Shown here: piece after piece, positions 21,756-30,824 of the stretch
How positions within the stretch are numbered: the stretch's first letter is position 1
Layout of the letters: every line of letters starts with the position of its first letter
The notes under the pieces: generated by a model
What the model saw: only the letters and a program-made list of their open reading frames with translations
What the model was told of the DNA's origin: nothing
The model's database searches: none
Made by a program: the position numbers and the translations under genes
Assembly (NCBI RefSeq): GCF_000224335.1
Contig: NZ_AFXZ01000022.1
Coordinates: 1-51,434, forward strand
Source of the DNA: Bizionia argentinensis JUB59
GTDB taxonomy: Bacteria; Bacteroidota; Bacteroidia; Flavobacteriales; Flavobacteriaceae
DNA: 51,434 nt
Direction of reading: 5' to 3'

Positions 21756-22505
21756 TTGAGATATTTTATAGAACTTTCATATAATGGACAGGCATATCAC
21801 GGCTGGCAAAATCAGCCTAACGCTATTTCTGTGCAAGAAGTTATAGAAAAAGCGTTGTCCACTATTTTAGGACAAAAAACGGCTGTTGTTGGGGCAGGAA
21901 GAACGGATGCTGGCGTACATGCTAAGCAAATGTTTGCGCATTTTGAAACCGATGCTGATTTTAGTATTGAAAAACTGTCTTATAAATTGAATGCTTTTCT
22001 TCCAGAAGATATAGCGGTTCATAATGTATTTTCGGTAACACCAGAAGCACACGCGCGTTTTCATGCTACAAGCCGAACTTATTTGTATAGAATAGCTTTA
22101 GATAAAAGTGCGTTTAACTATCAATCAGCGTATTTTGTAAAGAAAAAATTAGAAATTAATAAGATGCAGGCAGCAGCAAACAGCTTATTAAACTATAAAG
22201 ATTTTCAATGCTTTTCCAAATCAAAAACAGATGTAAATACGTATAATTGTAATATTATGCAGGTGCATTTTGAACAGGTGGATGGCGAATTGCACTTTAC
22301 AATTCAAGCCGATCGTTTTTTGCGCAATATGGTTCGGGCTATTGTAGGCACATTAATAAATATTGGGTTAGGAAAAATTAATTTATCCGACTTACACAAC
22401 ATTATAGAATCTAAAAACAGACAAGAAGCAGGCTATTCCGTTCCTGCTCATGGTTTATATTTAATACATATTTCGTATCCAGAGACGATAATAAATGGCA
22501 ACTAA
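21756..22505 (+). CDS. truA: tRNA pseudouridine(38-40) synthase
   Basis: Forms pseudouridine at positions 38-40 of the tRNA anticodon arm. 249 aa. Catalytic Asp is D51 in GAGRTDAGVHA; other family segments are YNGQAYHGWQNQ near 9-20 and FLRNMVRAIVGTLI near 188. The start codon is TTG: an in-frame TAG lies four codons upstream (21744-21746) with no ATG or GTG between, and the protein begins exactly as homologs do (RYFIELSYNG). Its 3' end overlaps the ABC transporter gene by 11 nt. Confidence 0.95.
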   Translation: MRYFIELSYNGQAYHGWQNQPNAISVQEVIEKALSTILGQKTAVVGAGRTDAGVHAKQMFAHFETDADFSIEKLSYKLNAFLPEDIAVHNVFSVTPEAHARFHATSRTYLYRIALDKSAFNYQSAYFVKKKLEINKMQAAANSLLNYKDFQCFSKSKTDVNTYNCNIMQVHFEQVDGELHFTIQADRFLRNMVRAIVGTLINIGLGKINLSDLHNIIESKNRQEAGYSVPAHGLYLIHISYPETIINGN

Positions 22506-24264
22506 AACAGATAATAAAATACTAGACACCAACTTGCTTAAAAAGCTTGTTAAATACATGAAACCATATAACACCGTTTTTATTGGTGTATTATTCGTGG
22601 TGATTTTGTTGGCGCTTTTAGGAGCAGCCAGGCCTTATATTTTACAACAAGCTATTGACAAAAATATAGCTACTAAAACTTTAGAAGGCTTTGTTCCTTA
22701 TATTCTATTAATGGCCGGTTTACTATTTTTTGAGGTGGTTAGTCAGTTGTTATTTATTTTCTATGCCAGCTGGTTAGGACAAACAGTTGTTAAAGATATT
22801 CGGGTTGTATTATTTAACCATATGCTTCGTTTTAAAATGAAGTATTATGATAATTCGTCGGTCGGTGTTCTCATTACACGTGCCATTACAGATATGGAGC
22901 GTATTGCCGCTATTTTTGGCGAAGGTTTATTTATGATTTTTCGAGATTTATTAACCATGCTTGTCGTTTCAGGCGTTATGGTTTATATGAACTGGCAATT
23001 AAGTCTGATTGTTTTTTTAATGTTACCATTGGTTTTATATGCAACGCGAATTTTTCAGAAGTATATGAAAAAGGCTTTTGAAGAAGTTCGTACGGAAGTT
23101 TCAAACTTAAACTCCTTTGTTCAAGAGCGGGTAACGGGCATGAAAATTCTACAGCTGTTTACACGGGAAGATACCGAGTTTAAAAACTTTGTAAAAATTA
23201 ATGAGCGCCATAAAAAAGGTTGGTTAAAAACGGTTTGGTATAACTCCATATTTTTCCCAATTGCCGAGCTGTCATCATCTATAACCATTGGATTAATTGC
23301 GTGGTATGGCGGATTAAATGCCGTTGTAGACGACACGGCAACTTTAGGTGATTTAACGGCGTTTATTATGATGATTCCTATGTTATTTAGACCTCTACGT
23401 CAAATAGCAGATAAGTTTAATACTTTGCAAATGGGTATGGTGGCTGCAAACCGCGTATTTAAAGTGCTGGAAACTACCTCGCAAATTGATGATACAGGAA
23501 CACAGGAGGCGGCTAATTTTAAAGGGGATATCCAATTTGAAAATGTACGTTTTAGTTATGTGGAAGAAGAGGAAGTATTAAAAGGTATTTCATTAAATGT
23601 AACTGCTGGGGATACTATTGCTATTGTTGGTGCAACAGGTGCAGGGAAGTCTACGATTATTAATTTATTAAATCGCTTTTATGAAATTAATGAAGGTGTA
23701 ATTAAAATTGATGGTACAGATATTACAGCCTTCACTTTAGCGTCTTTACGTCAGCAAATCGCTGTAGTTTTGCAAGATGTATTTTTATTTGCCGATACTA
23801 TTTTAAATAATATAACCTTAAACAATCCTCATATTACCGAATCGGATGTTGTGGAAGCGGCAAAAGCTATTGGAATTCACGATTTTATAATGACTTTGCC
23901 TGGGGGTTATCACTATAACGTTAAAGAACGTGGCGCTATGCTGTCTTCTGGTCAACGCCAATTAATTTCATTTTTGCGTGCTTATGTCACCAATCCGAGT
24001 ATTCTAGTATTGGATGAAGCCACATCCTCTGTCGATTCGTATTCGGAACAACTGATACAAAATGCGACGGATAAAATAACGAAAAACCGAACCTCTATTG
24101 TCATAGCACACCGATTAGCAACAATTAAAAAAGCGGATCAGATTATTGTTATGGATGCTGGAGAAATTGTGGAGCAAGGAACACATTCCGAACTTCTTAA
24201 AAAGGAAAATGGTTATTATAGAAATTTATACGAAGTACAGTTTATGAAAGAGGAACTGGCTTAA
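22495..24264 (+). CDS. ABC transporter, fused permease and ATPase (exporter, MsbA-like)
   Basis: 589 aa half-transporter of the type I exporter class: six TM helices in about residues 20-310, then the nucleotide-binding domain with Walker A GATGAGKST near 378, Q-loop VVLQDVFLF, signature LSSGQRQ near 483, Walker B ILVLDEATSSVD near 503, and H-loop AHRLATIK. The substrate cannot be told; lipid or drug export is usual. Overlaps truA by 11 nt, so translation is probably coupled. Ends 6 nt from the convergent cdaA gene. Confidence 0.93.
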   Translation: MATKTDNKILDTNLLKKLVKYMKPYNTVFIGVLFVVILLALLGAARPYILQQAIDKNIATKTLEGFVPYILLMAGLLFFEVVSQLLFIFYASWLGQTVVKDIRVVLFNHMLRFKMKYYDNSSVGVLITRAITDMERIAAIFGEGLFMIFRDLLTMLVVSGVMVYMNWQLSLIVFLMLPLVLYATRIFQKYMKKAFEEVRTEVSNLNSFVQERVTGMKILQLFTREDTEFKNFVKINERHKKGWLKTVWYNSIFFPIAELSSSITIGLIAWYGGLNAVVDDTATLGDLTAFIMMIPMLFRPLRQIADKFNTLQMGMVAANRVFKVLETTSQIDDTGTQEAANFKGDIQFENVRFSYVEEEEVLKGISLNVTAGDTIAIVGATGAGKSTIINLLNRFYEINEGVIKIDGTDITAFTLASLRQQIAVVLQDVFLFADTILNNITLNNPHITESDVVEAAKAIGIHDFIMTLPGGYHYNVKERGAMLSSGQRQLISFLRAYVTNPSILVLDEATSSVDSYSEQLIQNATDKITKNRTSIVIAHRLATIKKADQIIVMDAGEIVEQGTHSELLKKENGYYRNLYEVQFMKEELA

Positions 24265-24270
24265 AAGCGT

Positions 24271-25056
24271 TTAATTTAAATCTTTTCTTATCATTTCGGC
24301 AAGCTCATTGGTATCGTGAAACATAACAAAATCACCATCTTTAAAATAAGATATCTGACCGGTTTCTTCACTAACGGCAAGTGCTAAAGCATCTGTTCTT
24401 TCGGTAATTCCAACAGCTGCTCGGTGACGTAAGCCAAAGCGGCTAGGTAAAGTCTTGTCATTATTAACAGGTAATATAACTCGTGTTGCTTTTACAATAT
24501 TATTTGCAATAATTATTGCGCCATCGTGCAGCGGACTATTTTTAAAGAAAATACTTTCAATAATGGGCTGTGTTACTTTAATATTCATTTCGTCTCCTGT
24601 GGTTGTAAGGAAATCTAAATTATTATTGTGTTCTAAAACAATTAAAGCGCCAGTTTTAGACGCGCTCATTTTATTACAAGCCGAAAGAATGATATCCACA
24701 TCCGTTTCATTTGCTGTTTCGGTTTGTAAAAACTTAAACTGCCTAAAAAACTTGCCGCGTTTGCTAATATTGGTAGAGCCTACCATTAATAAAAACTTTC
24801 TAATTTCCTGTTGGAAAACTACGATTAACGCAATAATTCCAACACTCATAAAACCACCCAGAATCCTACTTAACATTTTCATTTGCAAGGTTTCGGTGAC
24901 TAAATAAATAAGGTAAACGATAACAATACCTATAAAAATATTGATGGCAACTGTGCCTTTTACTAATTTGTACACATAATAGAGTAGGGCTGCCACAAGA
25001 ACAACATCCACAATATCTATTACGGTGAACTTTAATAGGTCGTCAAAAATATTCAA
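24271..25056 (-). CDS. cdaA: diadenylate cyclase CdaA
   Basis: Makes the second messenger c-di-AMP from two ATP. 261 aa: three N-terminal TM helices (about 14-32, 36-54, 67-82) and a cytoplasmic DAC domain with the catalytic D178-G179-A180 (PLHDGA) and the R210-H211-R212 motif (GLRHRAAVG). Encoded downstream of folP and a lipoprotein gene on the same strand; the gap to that gene is 36 nt. The usual partners glmM and cdaR are not in this window. Confidence 0.96.
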   Translation of the reverse strand: MNIFDDLLKFTVIDIVDVVLVAALLYYVYKLVKGTVAINIFIGIVIVYLIYLVTETLQMKMLSRILGGFMSVGIIALIVVFQQEIRKFLLMVGSTNISKRGKFFRQFKFLQTETANETDVDIILSACNKMSASKTGALIVLEHNNNLDFLTTTGDEMNIKVTQPIIESIFFKNSPLHDGAIIIANNIVKATRVILPVNNDKTLPSRFGLRHRAAVGITERTDALALAVSEETGQISYFKDGDFVMFHDTNELAEMIRKDLN

Positions 25057-25092
25057 AAGCGCGTGTTTTTTTGTAAATGTAACAATTTACGA

Positions 25093-25758
25093 TTAATAAA
25101 TAAATTCGTTCGTATCTAGAATTAACTTTTCAGAAACGACTGATAATAAAGCCGATTTTAGACTAATATATTCCTGAAATGTCAGCGATTCTGACATATT
25201 TAAAACCATATAAGTTGTTTCAGAAATTGAACTGTTTTTTAAATCTGAAACGAGCTGCTGAAGGTTTATAGTGTTTTCTCCATCAGGAAGACCTATGCTT
25301 TTTAATGATTCTACTTGAAGTTTTAAGCTGTTTTCCTCCAGGCTATTCCATGCTTTCTTGGAACTTACCACAGAATCCTTTGTGTGATAATATACATCCG
25401 TAAATTCGACGAATCCTAAATTTTTAATACTCGTATCATTACAAGAATAATAGTTTTTGGCATCTTCATTTTTATGTAATTCCGAACTACGTTTTTTATT
25501 CTGAAGAAATTGTATTTTAGGAATTAACTGTTTTAAAGTAAGACGTTTGTCTACATTTACTAACCAGTTTGTGGTAATAATTAAGTTCTTCCTGTTTAAT
25601 TCAATATTATTAACGGCAGTCGAATCGTAAAATAAATAAGCTGGAGATACATCCAAAACCTCGTGAATGTTTGATTGTTCAACTTCAGGAAGCAAAATAA
25701 CCTTTTCATTATTGCAGGCTATAAAAAGTAACGGGATTAAAAATTTGAAATATTTCAT
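25093..25758 (-). CDS. hypothetical lipoprotein between folP and cdaA
   Basis: 221 aa with a short lipoprotein signal (MKYFKFLIPLLFIAC, Cys 15). No domain recognised. The mature part is Ser/Lys/Asn-rich with predicted alpha/beta content and no repeats or metal motif. It starts 6 nt after the folP stop, so it is co-transcribed with folP and probably cdaA. Confidence 0.7.
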   Translation of the reverse strand: MKYFKFLIPLLFIACNNEKVILLPEVEQSNIHEVLDVSPAYLFYDSTAVNNIELNRKNLIITTNWLVNVDKRLTLKQLIPKIQFLQNKKRSSELHKNEDAKNYYSCNDTSIKNLGFVEFTDVYYHTKDSVVSSKKAWNSLEENSLKLQVESLKSIGLPDGENTINLQQLVSDLKNSSISETTYMVLNMSESLTFQEYISLKSALLSVVSEKLILDTNEFIY

Positions 25759-25764
25759 AATGAA

Positions 25765-26586
25765 TTAATTGAGTTCGTTAGTAAGTTTAATACATTCCAT
25801 GGCTTCCTTAACATCATGAACCCTAAGAATGCTCGCGCCTTTCTGTAAGGCAATTGTGTTTAATACGCTTGTACCATTTAAGGCTTCTCTTGCTGTGCTT
25901 TTTAGTGTTTTATAAATCATCGATTTTCTTGAAACCCCAATGAGAAGTGACCTTTCTAATAATTGAAAATGTTTTAGATGTTTCAATAATTCAAAATTCT
26001 GTTCACGAGTTTTGGCAAAACCAAAACCAGGATCGATAATAATATCTTTAATATGGTGTGTTTTGGCTTCTGCAATACGTTCTGAAAAATAAAACAGAAT
26101 ATCTTTTATAAGCGAATGATATTCAGTTAAATCCTGCATGGTTTGTGGCGTGCCACGCATATGCATCATTATATATGGAACGTGTAAGCTTCCAACAACT
26201 TTAAGCATGTTTGCGTCTAATTTTCCAGCAGAAATGTCATTAACCAAAGCAGCACCAGCTAAAATACTTTCTTTGGCAACCTGACTTCTAAAGGTGTCAA
26301 CTGAAAGGAGAACATCGGGAAATTCAGTAATAATAGATTGAATAATAGGAAGTATGCGACTTAACTCTTCGGTTTCTGAAACAAAATCAGCATTTGGCTT
26401 GGAGCTGTAGGCGCCAACATCAATAAAAGTAGCACCTTGCTCGAGCATCTCGTTAACTTGAGAAAGTACAGCATTCGTGTCTTTGTATTTACCGCCATCA
26501 TAAAAGGAGTCTGGCGTAAGATTTAAAATACCCATCACTTTTGGTGCCGATATATCAATCAAGTTTCCTTTACAATTAATGGTCAT
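25765..26586 (-). CDS. folP: dihydropteroate synthase
   Basis: Joins 4-aminobenzoate to the pterin pyrophosphate in folate synthesis; sulfonamide target. 273 aa TIM barrel. Visible: GILNLTPDSFYDGG (N22, D26), DVGAYSSKPNA, a variant of the usual loop-2 GxxSTRPG, LSVDTFRS near 94, LVNDISAG near 114, DPGFGFAKT near 185, and GVSRKSM near 217. It heads a three-gene unit with the lipoprotein and cdaA. Confidence 0.96.
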   Translation of the reverse strand: MTINCKGNLIDISAPKVMGILNLTPDSFYDGGKYKDTNAVLSQVNEMLEQGATFIDVGAYSSKPNADFVSETEELSRILPIIQSIITEFPDVLLSVDTFRSQVAKESILAGAALVNDISAGKLDANMLKVVGSLHVPYIMMHMRGTPQTMQDLTEYHSLIKDILFYFSERIAEAKTHHIKDIIIDPGFGFAKTREQNFELLKHLKHFQLLERSLLIGVSRKSMIYKTLKSTAREALNGTSVLNTIALQKGASILRVHDVKEAMECIKLTNELN

Positions 26587-26719
26587 AATATTAAAGTCTA
26601 TTTTGATAACAAAATTAGCATATTCAGACTAAAGCAGGCGCGTATTTATGGCAAAATAAAAACATTCATCATCTAACTTTGAACTTTAAACTATTTAAGC
26701 GAAATTTACGCAAAATTCA

Positions 26720-27274
26720 ATGTCACACATGGCAGATACATCACAACAATATGATGCTGTAATTTCAATTTGCAGAAACCTTTTCGAAAAAAAAATGTCT
26801 GATTATGGCAGTGCATGGCGTATTTTACGTTTACCATCACTTACCGATCAAATTTTTATAAAAGCACAACGTATTCGCGGCTTGCAGCAAAACGGCGTGC
26901 AAAAAGTTGAAGAAGGCGAGGTAAGTGAATTCATCGGAATAATCAATTACTGTGTCATGGCGCTTATACAAATAGATAAAGGCGTTGTAGAGCAACCCGA
27001 TTTGTTAACAGAAGAAGCTGTTAGATTATACGCAGAAAAAGTGGCGTTAACCAAAGAACTCATGATGAATAAGAATCATGATTATGGGGAAGCTTGGCGT
27101 GATATGCGTGTGAGTAGTTTAACGGATTTAATCCTTCAGAAATTATTACGCGTGAAACAAATTGAAAATAATCAGGGCAAAACCTTGGTTAGTGAAGGTA
27201 TTGATGCCAATTATCAGGATATTATAAATTATGCTGTTTTTGCAATTATCCATTTAGAAGGGATGGATAGCTAA
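26720..27274 (+). CDS. DUF1599 family protein with two tandem copies of the domain
   Basis: 184 aa; a start at Met 4 (26729) is equally likely. The two halves align: MSDYGSAWRILRLPSLTDQI ... IGIINYCVMALIQID and HDYGEAWRDMRVSSLTDLIL ... DIINYAVFAIIHLE, about 65 residues each. DUF1599 is a Bacteroidota/phage family of unknown function, thought to be nucleotide-modifying-like; cytoplasmic, all helical. Divergent from folP. Confidence 0.85.
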   Translation: MSHMADTSQQYDAVISICRNLFEKKMSDYGSAWRILRLPSLTDQIFIKAQRIRGLQQNGVQKVEEGEVSEFIGIINYCVMALIQIDKGVVEQPDLLTEEAVRLYAEKVALTKELMMNKNHDYGEAWRDMRVSSLTDLILQKLLRVKQIENNQGKTLVSEGIDANYQDIINYAVFAIIHLEGMDS

Positions 27275-27299
27275 CAAATACCAAAAACTAAATTCCAAA

Positions 27300-27652
27300 A
27301 TGAGCGATACTAAAACATTTAATCTGGAATTACGAACTTTTGAGTTTGCTCGAGATTGTTGGTTTTTAGTTCAAGATTTAAATTGGTCGATTTCAAATCA
27401 AGATGATGCGAAACAATTAGTAAGATCATATGGTTCAGTTGGGCAAATTATATTGAAGGAAATGAAAAGTTAGGCGAAAAGGATTTATTATTTCGTTTAA
27501 AAATATCAAGAAAAGAAGCAAAGAAAAGTGAGTACTGGCTAAAATTATTAAAAGAATTAAATAAAGCAGAAGCCGACAGAATTCAAAAGTTAATAGCAAA
27601 AGCAAGTGAATTAAGAAAAACCCTTTCTGCAATTATAAATAAGTTAAAATAA
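27300..27652 (+). pseudogene. four-helix-bundle protein gene (23S rRNA IVS-type) with a -1 frameshift
   Basis: The first frame reads MSDTKTFNLELRTFEFARDC ... LVRSYGSVG and then stops at 27473. The next frame, entered at 27443, continues ANYIEGNEKLGEKDLLFRL and KKSEYWLKLLKELNKAEA to a TAA at 27652. Together they give the complete ~118-aa four-helix-bundle family protein. One G is missing in the GGG run at 27441-27443. The family was first seen encoded in 23S rRNA intervening sequences and is also found free in Bacteroidota. Either a recent mutation or a base-calling error in a short homopolymer. Confidence 0.85.
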
Positions 27653-27735
27653 AAGTCTGTTAATTATATTCTGAAATTTGAGTGCTCCTTACTTTTTGGA
27701 ATTTGAATTTTTAGATTTTAAAAAAAAATATAGTT

Positions 27736-28830
27736 ATGAAATATATAGTAAGTTTTAGTCGCATATTCGTGGGAGTCCTATTTATCATTTCCGGATTCAT
27801 TAAACTGAATGACCCACTTGGGTTTTCGTATAAACTACAAGAATATTTTGGCGAAGGCGTATTGAACTTACCGTTTTTAGTACCTTATGCGTTAATAATT
27901 TCCATATTAGTGGTTATTTTTGAAGTTGTATTAGGCGTTTTTCTTTTAGTAGGATACAAACCTAAATTTACGGTCTATAGCTTATTGGCCATGATTGTAT
28001 TCTTTACATTCCTAACATTCTATTCGGCTTATTTTGATAAAGTAAAAGATTGTGGATGCTTTGGTGATGCTTTAAAATTAACGCCATGGGAAAGCTTTAC
28101 TAAAGATATTATACTATTATTTTTTATTGTAATTCTGGTTGTTGGTGTAAAACACATTAAGCCATTATTTGGTAGTTTGGTCGTTACTGTTATCGCTCTA
28201 TTAAGTTTTCTAGCATCTTTATCATTCGCTTATTACGTGTTAATGCATTTGCCAGCAATCGATTTCAGAGCCTATAAAGTTGGGGCTAATATTCAAGAAG
28301 GTATGACGATTCCGGATAATGCGCCAAAACCAATTCAGGAATTTATATGGACTTTTAAAGTAAATGGTGAAGATCAACAATTTAAAACCGATGGGAGTTA
28401 TCCTTCAGTGGATGGCGAATATGTAGACGTAGAATCTAAAGTTATTGACCCAGGTTATGAACCGTCAGTAGTTGATTTTTCTATAGAAACAGAAGAGGAG
28501 GATTTTACGGAACATTTCTTAAAGGAAGATAAACTAATCATGATTATTATGTATAATTTAGCAACTGCCGAACCTGATGGCGTGGCGAAATTAAAAACTT
28601 TTTCTGATAAAGCGTTGATCAAAGGCTATACCGTTATTGGTTTATCCGCTTCGGGAGGTGATGAGAAGGAAGAGTTTAAAGCAAATCATAAATTGAATTT
28701 CGATTTCTATTTATGTGATGAAAAGGCCCTTAAAACAGTAGTTAGAGCGAGTCCAGGAATCGTTAAGTTGGAAAAAGGTACGGTTATTCAAAAGGCACAT
28801 TGGAACGACCTTGAAGGAATGAAACTTTAA
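27736..28830 (+). CDS. DoxX-type membrane protein with thioredoxin-like tail (BT_3928 family)
   Basis: 364 aa. The N-terminal half has four to five TM helices in the DoxX/MauE pattern (FSRIFVGVLFIISGFIKLNDP; later CGCFGDALKLTPWESFTKD, a Cys pair next to the membrane). The C-terminal ~130 residues look like a thioredoxin fold without a CxxC (LIMIIMYNLATAEPD, then YTVIGLSASG). Conserved in Bacteroidota with unknown role, plausibly redox. The next genes on the strand are the permease and tpiA. Confidence 0.8.
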   Translation: MKYIVSFSRIFVGVLFIISGFIKLNDPLGFSYKLQEYFGEGVLNLPFLVPYALIISILVVIFEVVLGVFLLVGYKPKFTVYSLLAMIVFFTFLTFYSAYFDKVKDCGCFGDALKLTPWESFTKDIILLFFIVILVVGVKHIKPLFGSLVVTVIALLSFLASLSFAYYVLMHLPAIDFRAYKVGANIQEGMTIPDNAPKPIQEFIWTFKVNGEDQQFKTDGSYPSVDGEYVDVESKVIDPGYEPSVVDFSIETEEEDFTEHFLKEDKLIMIIMYNLATAEPDGVAKLKTFSDKALIKGYTVIGLSASGGDEKEEFKANHKLNFDFYLCDEKALKTVVRASPGIVKLEKGTVIQKAHWNDLEGMKL

Positions 28831-28864
28831 GATTATAACAATCATTATAGAAAGCATTTAGCAT

Positions 28865-29941
28865 CTGATCAATTATCTAATACATAAAGTTTTTTACGCA
28901 TTGCTTACTTTGTTTGGAGTAGTAACGGTGATATTTTTATTATTTAATGTTTTACCGGGTGATCCAGCGCAAATGATGTTGGGACAAAATCAATCCGCTG
29001 AACAAGTAGAAGCTGTCCGCCAGAAATACGGCTTCGACAAACCCAAAACAACCCAGTACTTTTATTATATAAACGATTTGTTGCCCGTATCCTTTCACTC
29101 TAAAAATGAAAACGATTACACCTTTTTACGAAAAGGGAAATATTCGTCAACGCCTTTGTTTACAATAGGCAACACCACTACGGTTCTAAAATTTCCATTT
29201 TTGCGCGAATCTTTTACAAAGCAAGGTAAAAAGGTTTCCGAGGTTATAGGTGAAACCTTGCCAAACACATTTGTTTTAGCTGTTTCAGCCATAGTAATCG
29301 CTATGTTTTTGGGACTTATTTTAGGCGTGGTTTCTGCCATCTATAAGGACACTTGGTTGGATAAACTCATTCAAATTGTCAGTACAGTTGGTATGAGTGT
29401 GCCATCTTTTTTTAGCGCCATTTTATTCGCCTGGTTCTTTGGATTCGTACTGCATGAGTTTACCGGTCTTAAAATGACGGGAAGTCTTTATGAACTCGAT
29501 GATTATGGAGAAGCCATGCATATTCAATGGAAAAACTTAATTCTTCCAGCGGTTGTTTTAGGTATTCGTCCGTTGGCCGTAGTTATTCAATTAATGCGGA
29601 ACTCACTGTTAGAAGTTTATAATCAGGATTTTATTCGAACCGCGCGTGCTAAAGGTTTAAGCGAATATCAAATCATAAAAAATCATGCAATAAAGAACGC
29701 TATGAATCCGGTTGTTACCGCCATTTCGGGGTGGTTTGCATCCATGTTAGCAGGTGCCGTTTTTGTAGAGTATATTTTTGGTTGGAATGGATTGGGTAAA
29801 GAAATCGTAAACGCCTTAAACACGCTGGATTTACCTGTTATTATGGGATCTGTGCTCATAATTGCGGTTATCTTCATAATAATCAATATTTTTGTAGATA
29901 TAATTTATACTTGGCTGGATCCTAAAGTATCATTGCAATAA
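28865..29941 (+). CDS. ABC transporter permease, DppB/OppB type
   Basis: Inner-membrane permease of a peptide/nickel-type importer. The family core is plain: LFGVVTVIFLLFNVLPGDPAQMMLG, then the periplasmic insert, then RTARAKGLSEYQIIKNHAIKNAMNPV, the EAA loop, near residue 250, and the final GWNGLGKEIVNALNTLDLPVIMG. No ATG begins this frame. I place the start at CTG 28865, because the codons from there read INYLIHKVFYALLTLFGVV, the normal N-terminus and full first TM. The conventional alternative is TTG at 28901, which trims the start of TM1. The in-frame stop upstream is TAG at 28859. No ATPase or binding protein is adjacent. Confidence 0.88.
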   Translation: MINYLIHKVFYALLTLFGVVTVIFLLFNVLPGDPAQMMLGQNQSAEQVEAVRQKYGFDKPKTTQYFYYINDLLPVSFHSKNENDYTFLRKGKYSSTPLFTIGNTTTVLKFPFLRESFTKQGKKVSEVIGETLPNTFVLAVSAIVIAMFLGLILGVVSAIYKDTWLDKLIQIVSTVGMSVPSFFSAILFAWFFGFVLHEFTGLKMTGSLYELDDYGEAMHIQWKNLILPAVVLGIRPLAVVIQLMRNSLLEVYNQDFIRTARAKGLSEYQIIKNHAIKNAMNPVVTAISGWFASMLAGAVFVEYIFGWNGLGKEIVNALNTLDLPVIMGSVLIIAVIFIIINIFVDIIYTWLDPKVSLQ

Positions 29942-30062
29942 TGCCAGCAAAGTGAAGAATGGAATAGCAAATAGAATAGCATTTCAGTCTAAGTATAAAT
30001 CAAAACAAATAAAATAGTTTTAAAAAACACCCTTCTCTTTTAAGAAGGTTTAGAATAGGATT

Positions 30063-30812
30063 ATGAGAAAACAAATAGTAGCAGGAAACTGGAAAATGAA
30101 TAACGATTTGGTGGAAACGAAAACGCTTATCACCGAATTGAAAAACGCAAAAAAAACCTCGAATGCTGAAGTGATGATTGCACCATCATTCACCAATTTA
30201 TGGACTGCTTTCGAATCGCTTAAAGAATATAGTGTAGAAGTGATTGCTCAAAATATGCACTTTGCAGAAAGTGGTGCATATACAGGAGAAATTAGCGCAT
30301 CTATGTTAAGTAGTATCGGTATAAAAACGGTGATTTTAGGACATAGTGAACGTCGCGCTTATTTTAATGAAACAGATGAATTGTTAGCTAAAAAAGTAGA
30401 TGCTGCCTTGAAAAATGAGATGCGTACTATTTTTTGTTTTGGTGAAGAATTATCGGATAGAAAATCTGGTAATCACGAAACGATTGTTGAAAATCAAATC
30501 AAGAATGCCTTGTTTCATTTGGATGCAACAGCTTTTAAACATATCGTTTTAGCTTACGAACCAGTTTGGGCTATTGGAACTGGCGAAACAGCCAGTCCGG
30601 AACAAGCTCAAGAAATGCATGCTTTTATTAGAAAAACCTTGGCAGACACATATGGTCAGGAACTGGCAGATTCTGTTTCTATATTATATGGTGGAAGCGT
30701 CAAGGCTAGCAATGCACAAGAAATTTTTTCAAAACCCGATGTGGATGGCGGATTAATTGGTGGTGCTGCACTAAAGGCAGACGATTTTATGGCTATTGTT
30801 AATGCATTTTAA
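30063..30812 (+). CDS. tpiA: triose-phosphate isomerase
   Basis: Interconverts dihydroxyacetone phosphate and glyceraldehyde 3-phosphate. 249 aa barrel with N9-K11 (GNWKMN), H94 (LGHSERR), catalytic E166 (AYEPVWAIGTG) and phosphate loop YGGSVKASNA near 209. First gene of a tpiA-prmA-clpS run with gaps of 12 and 40 nt. Confidence 0.98.
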   Translation: MRKQIVAGNWKMNNDLVETKTLITELKNAKKTSNAEVMIAPSFTNLWTAFESLKEYSVEVIAQNMHFAESGAYTGEISASMLSSIGIKTVILGHSERRAYFNETDELLAKKVDAALKNEMRTIFCFGEELSDRKSGNHETIVENQIKNALFHLDATAFKHIVLAYEPVWAIGTGETASPEQAQEMHAFIRKTLADTYGQELADSVSILYGGSVKASNAQEIFSKPDVDGGLIGGAALKADDFMAIVNAF

Positions 30813-30824
30813 TAAGAAGAGACT

